Assembly (NCBI RefSeq): GCF_001425005.1
Contig: NZ_LMDB01000022.1
Span: forward strand, 435,264-499,263
Source of the DNA: Duganella sp. Root336D2
GTDB lineage: Bacteria; Pseudomonadota; Gammaproteobacteria; Burkholderiales; Burkholderiaceae_D
Direction of reading: 5' to 3'
DNA: 64,000 nt
The translations under genes were made by a program, and so were the position numbers. Of the stretch, positions 47,027 to 54,694 are shown piece after piece. The notes beneath the pieces were generated by a model. The model made no database searches. It was not told the DNA's origin and saw only the letters and a program-made list of their open reading frames with translations. Position 1 is the stretch's first letter, and every line of letters starts with the position of its first letter.

Positions 47027-49744
47027 ATGGGATGGTACAAAAACGGTTCCGTCAGCCTTATCCAAGGTAACAACCAGGTGGTGGGCGTGGGGACCGACTT
47101 CGTCACGAACGTGAATCCCGGCGCCATCTTCTGCGGGCCGGATGGCCGGATTTACGAGGTGGACTTCATTACCAGTGCGACAGTGCTGTCGCTTGTTCGT
47201 AGTTACGCCGGGAGCAGCGTGAGCGGCACCGCTTACGCTATCGCACCGACGCAGTCCTACATCGTTGACCTGGCGCGACAGGCCACTGCACTGCTGAACA
47301 CTTTCGGCTCGCTGCGAGAAGATTACGAGGCCGGCAACCTGGTCGGCGCTGGCTTGAAGCTGAAAGGTGTGCTTGCTGACACGTCCTCGCTGCCGGCTAG
47401 CCCTGCAGAGGGGGATGCCTACCTGGTCGAAAGCAGCATCTATGTCTGGGCCAAGACCCGTTGGGAACACAGTTCGATTCAAGGCCCAAAGGGCGAGGTC
47501 GGCGATGCGAATCCCGATACCATCGCTGCAGCTGCCGCTGCACTTGATTCTAAGGCTAAGGCAGCAGCAAGCGAGGCGAGCGCACAGGCCAGCAAGAATG
47601 CGGCCGCGTTCTCCGAATCGAACGTGCTGGCCAACGCTGTTTCTGCGGCGAATTCAGCGACTACTAGCGCCACGAAGGCAGGGGAGGCGGCGGCATCGGC
47701 CACTGCTGCAGCAGCAGCGGCGCAAACGGCTCAGGCCGCAGCTAATCAAGCCTCGTCTGGCCAGGTGCAGGCCGATTGGACCGAGAGTGATCCGACTAGC
47801 AAAGGGTTCGTCCATCATAAGCCGTCCTTGGCGGCTGTCGCAACAAGCGGCAACAAGGCCGATGTGGGCCTCGGCCACGTGGACGACATATCGGCAGCGA
47901 ACATGCCGGTGTCGATTGCTACACAGGCCGCATTAGACGCAAAGGTCAACGCTGCTGTACTTGGTGCAGCGAACGGGGTTGCGACGCTGGGAGCGGACGG
48001 TAAGGTGCCGGCCGGGCAGTTGCCATCATATGTGGACGATGTGATCGAGGTTGCGACAAGTTCTGCGCTTCCCGCTGCCGGCGAATCCGGCAAGATTTAC
48101 TTGGTCATCGCTGACGAAACTCGTAGCAACACGACGCAGCAATATCGCTGGGGCGGTTCCGTCTACATTCGCATAGCAACGTCGCCTGGGACAACCGACG
48201 AAGTTCCAGAAGGGGCGATTAACAAGTATTTTTCGGAGAGCCGTGTACTTGCTACGCTTCTCAATGGCCTCTCCACGGCGACAAATGCGGTTATCGGTGC
48301 AGGCGATTCGGTCCTGGCCAGCATCGGCAAGCTGCAGGCTCAGATCACCGCGGTCATTGCTTCAAAGGCTTCGAAGGGCGCGAACAGCGACATTACCTCG
48401 TTGACAGGTCTGACTAGCGCGACCTTTAGTGGCAACGTGCCATTCGTCTACTTTGATGAAGCCGATCAAACAGGTGCGGCCGGAAAGTGGCGCATGGTGG
48501 CGGATTCCGGAGGTTGGCGTCTCGACAAGAATACCGCTGCAGCTCGCGATTTTTCGACCTATTTGACGCCGATCAACATCACCTCGGCTGGATCTTGTGT
48601 GACGTCCGGCAACGTTCAGCAAGGCGGGGGAACCGGGCAGGGTGTCAATAAGGTCTATATCGGGTGGGGGACCAGCAATGGCTTGAAGTGTACGGTCGAC
48701 GCTACGGACCAGGGATACTTTCCCTTCTCGTCCACCAATCCGACGGCAGGCACCATCACCTTCGGTGGCGCGCTATCGGTGGGTGGCACAGTTTCGGCTG
48801 CGGGTTTCTCCGGCACGTTGACAGGCTATTCGTCTGGCCTCACTGCATACGGGCTTGGCGATCTGGCTTCCACCCTTCCGGGGACAATGCGCCGTGGCGT
48901 CACTTACAGCCTCGTACAAGTCGAGCACGGCTGGCCAGGGTGGGGCGGTGTTTTGCAACTGAACCCTAATGCCGGTGTCGGAACCGGCGGTGCACTGCAG
49001 CTCTATACACCTTGGGGCGCGAGCTCCGGCGGTAACGACCTGCAATTCCGTCAAGGTGACTATCAGCAAACAGGCTGGACCGGCTGGAAAAAGCTGATTG
49101 ACCACACGATCATGCAGTACTACACCGCCGGCAACGCGAACTCAATCAGCAATGCCACCGGTGGCGCGTATACGTGGACGAATCGCAACTGGTTCCGAAA
49201 CAACACCGGTGCGTCGAGCGGCTACGCCGCAGGGGCCAATTCGAATTTTGGCGTGTATGCCGATGACGGCATGTCGGCAATATTTTCCTTCCTTCGCAGT
49301 GGTGCGTATGGCGTCAACATGAGCCTGGATTCGGACAGCGTGTTTCGCATTGGCGGTTGGTCGGCAGGGCCCAACATTCTCCAGCTCGACATGAGCGGGA
49401 ACCTTACGCTGTTTGGAGACGTCGCCGGCTATTCGGACGAAAGGTTGAAGACGAATTGGCGTGACGTCACTCCAGGCTTTTTGGAGCGCTGGGCCAAGGT
49501 TAAACACGGAGTCTTTGATCGGATCGACGCGGACAAGACCCAAGTCGGACTTTCGGCGCAAGGTGTTCAGGAGATCTTGCCGGAGGCTGTCAACCAGCTG
49601 GCGGATGGCTACCTGTCGCTTAATTACGGCGGCGCGTCCGCAGTGGCAACGGTGCAGCTAGCCAAGGCGTACTTGGCGCTGCGTGAGGAACTGACACAGA
49701 TCAAGGCTCAGTTTAGGGATCATTTGGAGAAAGCGGCTGCTTAG
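47027..49744 (+). CDS. Tail fibre with S74 self-cleaving chaperone
   Basis: 905 residues from ATG 47027 (AAAGGA upstream). N-terminal GWYKNGSVSLIQGNNQVVG attaches to the tail. Then an Ala-rich coiled coil (about 170-260), beta-helical shaft, and at 795-905 the intramolecular chaperone: YSDERLKTN with Ser803 and Lys808 as cleavage dyad, then GLSAQGVQEILPEAV and the final coiled coil. The chaperone trims itself off after trimer folding. Determines host range. Confidence 0.9.
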   Translation: MGWYKNGSVSLIQGNNQVVGVGTDFVTNVNPGAIFCGPDGRIYEVDFITSATVLSLVRSYAGSSVSGTAYAIAPTQSYIVDLARQATALLNTFGSLREDYEAGNLVGAGLKLKGVLADTSSLPASPAEGDAYLVESSIYVWAKTRWEHSSIQGPKGEVGDANPDTIAAAAAALDSKAKAAASEASAQASKNAAAFSESNVLANAVSAANSATTSATKAGEAAASATAAAAAAQTAQAAANQASSGQVQADWTESDPTSKGFVHHKPSLAAVATSGNKADVGLGHVDDISAANMPVSIATQAALDAKVNAAVLGAANGVATLGADGKVPAGQLPSYVDDVIEVATSSALPAAGESGKIYLVIADETRSNTTQQYRWGGSVYIRIATSPGTTDEVPEGAINKYFSESRVLATLLNGLSTATNAVIGAGDSVLASIGKLQAQITAVIASKASKGANSDITSLTGLTSATFSGNVPFVYFDEADQTGAAGKWRMVADSGGWRLDKNTAAARDFSTYLTPINITSAGSCVTSGNVQQGGGTGQGVNKVYIGWGTSNGLKCTVDATDQGYFPFSSTNPTAGTITFGGALSVGGTVSAAGFSGTLTGYSSGLTAYGLGDLASTLPGTMRRGVTYSLVQVEHGWPGWGGVLQLNPNAGVGTGGALQLYTPWGASSGGNDLQFRQGDYQQTGWTGWKKLIDHTIMQYYTAGNANSISNATGGAYTWTNRNWFRNNTGASSGYAAGANSNFGVYADDGMSAIFSFLRSGAYGVNMSLDSDSVFRIGGWSAGPNILQLDMSGNLTLFGDVAGYSDERLKTNWRDVTPGFLERWAKVKHGVFDRIDADKTQVGLSAQGVQEILPEAVNQLADGYLSLNYGGASAVATVQLAKAYLALREELTQIKAQFRDHLEKAAA

Positions 49745-49745
49745 T

Positions 49746-50111
49746 ATGAACACGACAGAAACAATCACGAACATCCTGCCAAGGTTGAATGCGTTCGGCC
49801 TGTTGGAGAGGATTACTTTTACTGTCGTTGCAGCGCTCGATATTAGCGTGGCCACGGCTGAGCTAGTGGTCACAGAGCGTGGCGATTTCCCGGCGCCGGC
49901 CGGTGAGCCGGTTGAGGTCGAACAAATGGCGCCTGGTCCAAACGGCGAAGAGCTTGTTCGTATCAAGCGCTGCCCGCCATACACCGACGCCGAGTTACAA
50001 GCGATCTGCAAAAGCGTGGCTTCTCGAAGGGGTGCATTCGACCAGGTGCGCTTTGAGTTGCTGCGCAAGATCACGCCGGTTTATGTCGCTCCGCGCGCTC
50101 CAGGAGGGTAG
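49746..50111 (+). CDS. Hypothetical fibre-associated protein
   Basis: 121 residues, starting two bases after the fibre stop. Mixed structure, with a C-terminal YTDAELQAICKSVASRRGAF helix. Could assist fibre folding; family unknown. Confidence 0.6.
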   Translation: MNTTETITNILPRLNAFGLLERITFTVVAALDISVATAELVVTERGDFPAPAGEPVEVEQMAPGPNGEELVRIKRCPPYTDAELQAICKSVASRRGAFDQVRFELLRKITPVYVAPRAPGG

Positions 50112-50113
50112 CC

Positions 50114-50593
50114 ATGACAACGCCAACCGGAACTATCCGCCTGTCGGATGTGAATGCGGAACTGGGACGCCCCCGGAACCAGCGTATCAGTCTCAACGAC
50201 GCCGCTGTACGCGCATTGGCGCAGCGGCCGAGCGGTTGGGTGAATATGGGAAGTTTGCGTGGCAAGTCGAGCTATACCGCGATGACGGTGACGCCGCAGG
50301 ACGATTACCAGTCTTATATGAGCACGTCCAGCGGAACCGCTATTGCCAGACCGGCCGTTTCTGTGTCTGGAGGTTCTGGCGGTTATTCGTACACGTGGAG
50401 CTTTACCAACAACCCACAAGGCGCTGCGCTTGCTAACGCCAACTTTTCCCAATGCTCGGTATCAAAAAACTTCAACAGGTATTCATATGGTTCTTTCAGC
50501 GCCACCTTGCAATGCGTAGTGCAGGACAACACCGGGCACACCGTCACCGTGGGCAACATCAACTGCGGTGCAGATTGGGAGTCGGGCATGTAA
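50114..50593 (+). CDS. Hypothetical fibre/adhesion protein
   Basis: 159 residues. The N-terminal 50 residues (IRLSDVNAELGRPRNQRISL) match a short domain found in many phage structural proteins. The rest is an Ig-like domain with SVSGGSGGYSYTWSF. GGAGG before the ATG. Perhaps a capsule- or receptor-binding accessory. Confidence 0.6.
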   Translation: MTTPTGTIRLSDVNAELGRPRNQRISLNDAAVRALAQRPSGWVNMGSLRGKSSYTAMTVTPQDDYQSYMSTSSGTAIARPAVSVSGGSGGYSYTWSFTNNPQGAALANANFSQCSVSKNFNRYSYGSFSATLQCVVQDNTGHTVTVGNINCGADWESGM

Positions 50594-50677
50594 TGGCTGG
50601 CGCGAGTCCGGCGATCTAGCGAACCTCAAAGCGCGCGCCACAACGGATCGGAGTGGCACGCACCAACCAATTATCCA

Positions 50678-50700
50678 ACCCGCTATGGCGGGTCTTTTTA
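50678..50700 (+). terminator. Terminator before the lysis genes
   Basis: ACCCGC-TATG-GCGGGT with CTTTTT behind. Fourth such hairpin in the late operon. Confidence 0.75.
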
Positions 50701-50715
50701 CGTCCATTTTGCGCA

Positions 50716-50931
50716 ATGAAAATTTTCGAAGCAGCTACATCGGCGGGGGCAAGAGTCACCGTCAAAGAGATCCCGCCGGCGGCAGTGGCGGGCATGAATG
50801 TCGCGGGCATCACGTTGCCCGAGCTGGTCCAACTGGTGACGCTCCTCTGGCTGGTCATCCTGATCGTGGACAAGCTCTGGTCGCTGATCCAGCGCTGGAA
50901 GAAAGGGCAGGCTGAAGATGGCCCAGTTTAA
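50716..50931 (+). CDS. Holin-like membrane protein
   Basis: 71 residues from ATG 50716; a longer frame would cross the terminator. One clear membrane helix (about 37-58, LVQLVTLLWLVILIVDKLW) after a short hydrophobic N-terminal stretch, then a charged tail. Size, position before the endolysin and the 14-base overlap with it suit a holin. Confidence 0.65.
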   Translation: MKIFEAATSAGARVTVKEIPPAAVAGMNVAGITLPELVQLVTLLWLVILIVDKLWSLIQRWKKGQAEDGPV

Positions 50932-51436
50932 CCGCCTTGGCATCACGATGGTAAGCGCGGCCCTGCTGGCGGCGCTTACGCAGCTTGAGGGAACCAGGTA
51001 CGTGCCTTACGAGGACATCGTGAACGTGTGGACAGTATGTCAGGGCTACGCTGGTAAGGATGTCGTGAAAGGGCGGACCTATACGCCGGCCGAGTGCAAG
51101 GCGATGGTGGAGAGCCAGCTTGCGGCAAAAGGTGCCGAGGTGTTGCGCTGTACGAAAGTCGATATATCACAGAACGAGTACGACGCCTACACGCTGTTCG
51201 CCTACAACGTTGGGACGACGGCGTTCTGCAGTTCGTCGCTGCTGAAGAAGTTGAACCAGGGCGACCACGTCGGAGCCTGCAACGGGCTGCTTGCTTGGCG
51301 CTACGCCGGCGGCAAAGAGGTTCGGGGCTTGCTCTTGCGCCGCGAGTTCGAGCGAAAGATCTGCCTCGGGGAGGCGAAGCTGGCCGGCGTGACGGTCGGC
51401 GGCCAGGACTACCGTTACCGAGGTGCCTATGTTTAG
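50918..51436 (+). CDS. SAR-type endolysin (GH24 lysozyme)
   Basis: 172 residues. Catalytic triad Glu24, Asp33, Thr39 with exactly the T4 lysozyme spacing (LEGTRYVPYEDIVNVWTV). Residues 9-22 (ITMVSAALLAALTQ) form a weakly hydrophobic N-terminal segment rich in Ala, as in signal-anchor-release endolysins. It would be exported by Sec and stay tethered until the membrane is depolarised. Confidence 0.88.
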   Translation: MAQFNRLGITMVSAALLAALTQLEGTRYVPYEDIVNVWTVCQGYAGKDVVKGRTYTPAECKAMVESQLAAKGAEVLRCTKVDISQNEYDAYTLFAYNVGTTAFCSSSLLKKLNQGDHVGACNGLLAWRYAGGKEVRGLLLRREFERKICLGEAKLAGVTVGGQDYRYRGAYV

Positions 51437-51944
51437 CCGGCTAAGTTCCTTTGTGCTGCCCGTGCCGGTGCGCTGGGGCATGTATGTCACTGCAGCGTCG
51501 GCGCTGTTAGCCCTTGGTGAGATCGACGGCCAGCGGCGTGCTGGGCAGGATCATATCGATTACGTAAGCGCCCAGGCGCAGCGCACTGTCGCTATCGCAA
51601 AGGCGCAGACCAAAGTAGTAGTTCAGACCGAGATCAAGTACCGCGACCGGATCAAGACGATCTACCTGAAAGGAGAAGTAATTGAAAAGCAAGTTCCTGT
51701 CTACGTCACTGCGGTTGACAACGCTGAGTGCCGTATCAATGCTGGCTTCGTGCGGTCATACAACGCCGCCTGGTCAGGTGAGCCTGCCGGAACTGCCGCC
51801 AGCACTGACCGCGAACCCGCCGGAGTTCCGCTTGCTGAAGTCGCAGAGGCCGACGCCTTCAACGCAACAGCATGCATCGCCTGGCGTGCAAAAGCCATAG
51901 GCCTCCAAGAGTTCTATGAAGAGCAGCGAGCCATCACAAAATGA
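51429..51944 (+). CDS. Inner-membrane spanin (Rz-like)
   Basis: 171 residues from ATG 51429. One N-terminal membrane helix (about 14-32), then a periplasmic helical region (AQAQRTVAIAKAQTKVVVQT) as in i-spanins. The o-spanin gene is nested inside it in another frame. Together they fuse inner and outer membrane in the last step of lysis. Confidence 0.75.
   Translation: MFSRLSSFVLPVPVRWGMYVTAASALLALGEIDGQRRAGQDHIDYVSAQAQRTVAIAKAQTKVVVQTEIKYRDRIKTIYLKGEVIEKQVPVYVTAVDNAECRINAGFVRSYNAAWSGEPAGTAASTDREPAGVPLAEVAEADAFNATACIAWRAKAIGLQEFYEEQRAITK
51682..51900 (+). CDS. Outer-membrane spanin (Rz1-like lipoprotein), nested
   Basis: 72 residues, entirely inside the i-spanin gene in the +1 frame. Start is TTG 51682 with GGAG 7 bases before. 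Lipobox LASC at about 21-24 after a basic and hydrophobic signal, then a Pro-rich mature part (PELPPALTANPPEF) as in Rz1 proteins. The nested layout is typical of lambda Rz/Rz1. Confidence 0.8.
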   Translation: MKSKFLSTSLRLTTLSAVSMLASCGHTTPPGQVSLPELPPALTANPPEFRLLKSQRPTPSTQQHASPGVQKP

Positions 51945-51960
51945 CCCGGCAATTTCCCGT

Positions 51961-52176
51961 TTAGGCGCGCCGGTCGGCGATGAAGTGTTTTCCGAACTGG
52001 CGCCGTTGCATCGGGAATCCAAGCACACGTTCAATAATCGTGCTGTCGATCCCGCAGTTGATTCGGTATAGCAAGGCTTTGTGTCTGCCAGAGATGTGCA
52101 GTAGGGTGATACCGCGTTGGACTTTTTCTGCTGTATTGACATCGCGTCGGCGAAAGTCGTTGTTTGGGTCAGTCAT
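51961..52176 (-). CDS. Small conserved-looking phage protein, unknown
   Basis: 71 residues, reading MTDPNNDFRRRDVNTAEKVQ and then HISGRHKALLYRINCG. I believe I have seen this type near lysis genes in related phages; no function known. Preferred over the opposite-strand ORF because it has GGGGTGGG before the ATG and a natural protein sequence. A 28-bp palindrome lies 56 bases upstream. Confidence 0.6.
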   Translation of the reverse strand: MTDPNNDFRRRDVNTAEKVQRGITLLHISGRHKALLYRINCGIDSTIIERVLGFPMQRRQFGKHFIADRRA

Positions 52177-52231
52177 GTCCCACCCCTAGTTTTTTGCTAT
52201 CGGGATGAAATTTATTTTACTTCTCAGATAG

Positions 52232-52259
52232 GAGTTTGTGCAGACGTCTGCACAAACTC
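52232..52259. repeat. Perfect 28-bp palindrome
   Basis: GAGTTTGTGCAGAC and its exact complement meet without a loop. The centre CAGACGTCTG occurs at three other places in the prophage. It lies upstream of the minus-strand gene at 52176 and could be an operator. Confidence 0.75.
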
Positions 52260-52266
52260 GCATGAA

Positions 52267-52290
52267 TAAAAAAAGCCCGCCGAACCGGGC
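52267..52290 (-). terminator. Terminator of the TraB/GumN-like gene
   Basis: Reading leftward: GCCCG-GTTCGG-CGGGC followed by seven Ts, about 40 bases after the stop codon. Confidence 0.65.
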
Positions 52291-52331
52291 CAACCCTGTG
52301 AAGCAAGAGGAAGCGGCCCGCCGAGTAGGGC

Positions 52332-53072
52332 TTAACAAGCGACGGCATTGAATTCGTGTCCCAGTAGCTCTAGCAGATTGCCCGGCCCGTATAGGTGCAG
52401 GGCACCGATTGCGATCAAGACTCGCTTAGAAGTATTGATTCTGTTTTGCAAAATGGGAACCCAAGCTTCATTTCTGTTTTGTAGAACTGCCTTGCGCATG
52501 CCTGCGAACGCGAAAGCTGGCGATTTGGCAGCAACGGCGTAAAGCGAAGGTAGGTCGCCCGCAATCCACGCTCTGTACATTTCCTCTACATTGCGCTGAG
52601 GGGCTGTTAAGTCATCGGCTAAGGATTCGATAGCTCCTATGACATCCTCGAGCGGTGCTTTCTCTAGAGCGGCATTCAAGTCAGCCCCCGTTTCGAAGAA
52701 CTGCACGGGTTTGGATTGTTCAGCGGCACGCTTTAGGAAGATTGGCTCGACGCCTGGCGCAGCGGGGGACGCAAAGCTGCTGGAAAGTAAGAAAGCTGCC
52801 CATGGTTGAACTTGCGCTAACGGAGGAATGTGCTCTGATTCGCGCCACACATTCTTCAATTTCCCCCACGTTGACACCGAAAGGTGATCGTTAAGAACTA
52901 TGCCGGCGGTTGAACGAAGGTGGGGCAGAATTGCCATAGGGTCACCTTCGAACATCAATTCCTCACACCAATCGAACGCACGATCCGCCCATGTAGGTAA
53001 ACCGGCATTGGGAGGGAGCATATGCATCGAACCCATGATGCGGACGTTCGTTCCAGGTAGTTCGAAGTACAT
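52332..53072 (-). CDS. TraB/GumN (Tiki-like) family protein
   Basis: 246 residues. TraB family pattern: GSMHM at 14-18 (metal His), a Glu pair at 37-38 (WCEELMFEGD) and the C-terminal IGALHLYGPGNLLELL. Bacterial members are putative metalloproteases, usually secreted; this one has no signal peptide. Ribosome-binding site AAGGA before ATG 53072. As a cargo gene in a prophage its role is unknown. It shares its upstream region with the LexA-box promoter facing the other way. Confidence 0.75.
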   Translation of the reverse strand: MYFELPGTNVRIMGSMHMLPPNAGLPTWADRAFDWCEELMFEGDPMAILPHLRSTAGIVLNDHLSVSTWGKLKNVWRESEHIPPLAQVQPWAAFLLSSSFASPAAPGVEPIFLKRAAEQSKPVQFFETGADLNAALEKAPLEDVIGAIESLADDLTAPQRNVEEMYRAWIAGDLPSLYAVAAKSPAFAFAGMRKAVLQNRNEAWVPILQNRINTSKRVLIAIGALHLYGPGNLLELLGHEFNAVAC

Positions 53073-53106
53073 CGTATGTGTCCTTTTGGCAAATATTTCG
53101 ATGATT

Positions 53107-53136
53107 TTGCCTTTTTGCTCGGCAAATCGCTATACT
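53107..53136 (+). promoter_or_regulatory. SOS-controlled promoter
   Basis: TTGCCT (53107-53112), 18-base spacer, TATACT (53131-53136). The LexA box begins within the -10 box, so repressor binding would block polymerase. The transcript should start at about 53143. Confidence 0.65.
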
Positions 53137-53152
53137 GTATGAATGTACAGTA
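53133..53152. promoter_or_regulatory. LexA (SOS) box
   Basis: TACTGTATGAATGTACAGTA: arms TACTGTA/TACAGTA are perfect and contain CTGT-N8-ACAG, the E. coli-type consensus used in Beta- and Gammaproteobacteria. It overlaps the -10 box and the ATG at 53143. Confidence 0.8.
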
Positions 53153-53484
53153 AAATTGTTCAATTGTGCTATCGAGGAGAACCACGCTCGGATGCGGACA
53201 TCGTGTCTGATCCAGGTGTGTATGGTGTTTTATCGATGGTTTGGTGGAAGGGGCGACCGAGACTAACGTGTCAAGCATGGGGTGTCCAAAATGAAATCGG
53301 TAAGTTGCTGCCCGCGCTTCACCACGTTCGACTGATCGGCCTGCTCGGAGCCAGCTTCACATATGAGGGAATTCAGCGCACTCGATTAGCGGATGGGACT
53401 TTTTCCGCTTGCTATCAACGATGGCAGGTTGAAGTTCTCGGATTGCAGCCGCCTAAGGCGCTGTGCGGTCGGCTGTCTTTCTAA
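53143..53484 (+). CDS. Small SOS-controlled protein, unknown
   Basis: 113 residues. Reads MYSKIVQLCYRGEPRSDAD, then YGVLSMVWWKGRPRLTCQAW and IQRTRLADGTFSACYQRW. Not recognised. ATG is inside the LexA box at the predicted transcription start, so the mRNA would be leaderless. No ribosome-binding site is possible there. The sequence looks like real protein (Trp- and Arg-rich, balanced), but a shorter downstream start cannot be ruled out. Confidence 0.55.
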   Translation: MYSKIVQLCYRGEPRSDADIVSDPGVYGVLSMVWWKGRPRLTCQAWGVQNEIGKLLPALHHVRLIGLLGASFTYEGIQRTRLADGTFSACYQRWQVEVLGLQPPKALCGRLSF

Positions 53485-53557
53485 TGCGTTTATCTTGAGC
53501 AATTGCAGGAACGCATGTTATAAAATTGGTTTCCCACCGTTAATGCAAAAGCCAATC

Positions 53558-53977
53558 ATGAAGAATCTCCTCATAGTTTTTGTATTGAGCACCCTTACTG
53601 CGTGTGCCACTAGCTTCTCCGTTATGGATGAAACTCTTCCAAAGCTGGTCGGCAAAAAATCATCGGAAGCGGTCAAATATCTTGGTTTCCCATCGGGGGA
53701 GCAGTCCGTGATGGGTAAGAAGGTCTATGTCTGGTCAACGCGAACTTGGATGCCGAACTTTGCTCCGGCGACAACCAACACGACCGGAACTATTGGGGCA
53801 AGGCCGTTCACTGCTACATCCACGACTTATGGCGGCGGTGGTGGAATGGACCTGAGCTGCGAATTGAAGCTCATTGTTGGCGAGAGCGAGGATTTGATCG
53901 AGAGGTTCCAATACGAGGGAAACAATGGGGCGTGCATGCGGTTCTCAGAAGCGCTGAAGCCTTTGAAGGGAACCTAA
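53558..53977 (+). CDS. Lipoprotein, prophage cargo
   Basis: 139 residues from ATG 53558. Signal with lipobox LTAC at about 13-16, then a small domain with KSSEAVKYLGFPSGEQSVMG (SmpA/BamE-like turn, weak) and a Ser/Thr/Gly-rich loop. Likely anchored to the envelope. May modify the host surface (lysogenic conversion), unproven. Confidence 0.6.
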   Translation: MKNLLIVFVLSTLTACATSFSVMDETLPKLVGKKSSEAVKYLGFPSGEQSVMGKKVYVWSTRTWMPNFAPATTNTTGTIGARPFTATSTTYGGGGGMDLSCELKLIVGESEDLIERFQYEGNNGACMRFSEALKPLKGT

Positions 53978-54064
53978 TAATCTAGGCGAATTCACCTTGT
54001 CTCGGGGCGTTAGGATTCGGCGAAGCAAACTGGGATAATTCTTGGTTTAACGTCGGGAGTACTC

Positions 54065-54694
54065 ATGCAAGAACTCGATCTCCATCTGGCAATTCAACGA
54101 TCAGAGCGTCTTTCAGATCTATTCCAGGAAACTCTCGGAGCTCAGGCGACCCTAGAACCGCGCGGGCATATTGCGATAGCGTACCTTAGTCTCTGTCTCG
54201 CTCATCGGGAAGCGATTCTAACGTTAGTGAAATGTGACGCAGCCCCAAGCGCGACCGCGTTGCAGCGTGCTTTACTCGAAGCTTTCGTAACTGGTGCTTG
54301 GGTCGATAACGCTGCGACGGACGCTGAGTTGAGGGAAGTAGCGCCCTTAGGACCAAAGCCTCGGCCTAAATTTGAAACAATGGCACAGAAGCTTCGAGAG
54401 AAGCACGTCCTCGGCGAATGGTTTGAAGCCTTCCGAGGTCATTACAAGGTCTTGGGAGATTATGCGCACGGTTATGAACGACAGTTGTCACGTTGGCTAA
54501 GCGCCGAAGCAGTCGAGCCACAGTACAGCAATGGGCAAATGATCGAAGTGCTCCAGCATACTGATTTCATCGGCGTATTGGCGGCGATCCATAGAGAACA
54601 GATAGCGAATCGCCCATACGCTCACTTACTTCAAACGCTTGAAGCCATAATGCACAAACGTGATTATCCTTCAAGCGAAGACAGAACAAGATAA
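54065..54694 (+). CDS. Helical cytoplasmic protein, unknown
   Basis: 209 residues, all helical. Reads SLCLAHREAILTLVKCDAAP and SATALQRALLEAFVTGAW, a pattern like DUF5677/DUF6988-type proteins of mobile elements. Also DYAHGYERQLSRWL. Its 3' end overlaps the 3' end of the convergent nuclease-like gene by 31 bases. No catalytic motif seen. Confidence 0.6.
   Translation: MQELDLHLAIQRSERLSDLFQETLGAQATLEPRGHIAIAYLSLCLAHREAILTLVKCDAAPSATALQRALLEAFVTGAWVDNAATDAELREVAPLGPKPRPKFETMAQKLREKHVLGEWFEAFRGHYKVLGDYAHGYERQLSRWLSAEAVEPQYSNGQMIEVLQHTDFIGVLAAIHREQIANRPYAHLLQTLEAIMHKRDYPSSEDRTR

Noticed and set aside
51980..52189. 69-codon plus-strand ORF
   Set aside because: The opposite-strand frame has the better ribosome-binding site and natural composition; both cannot be real.
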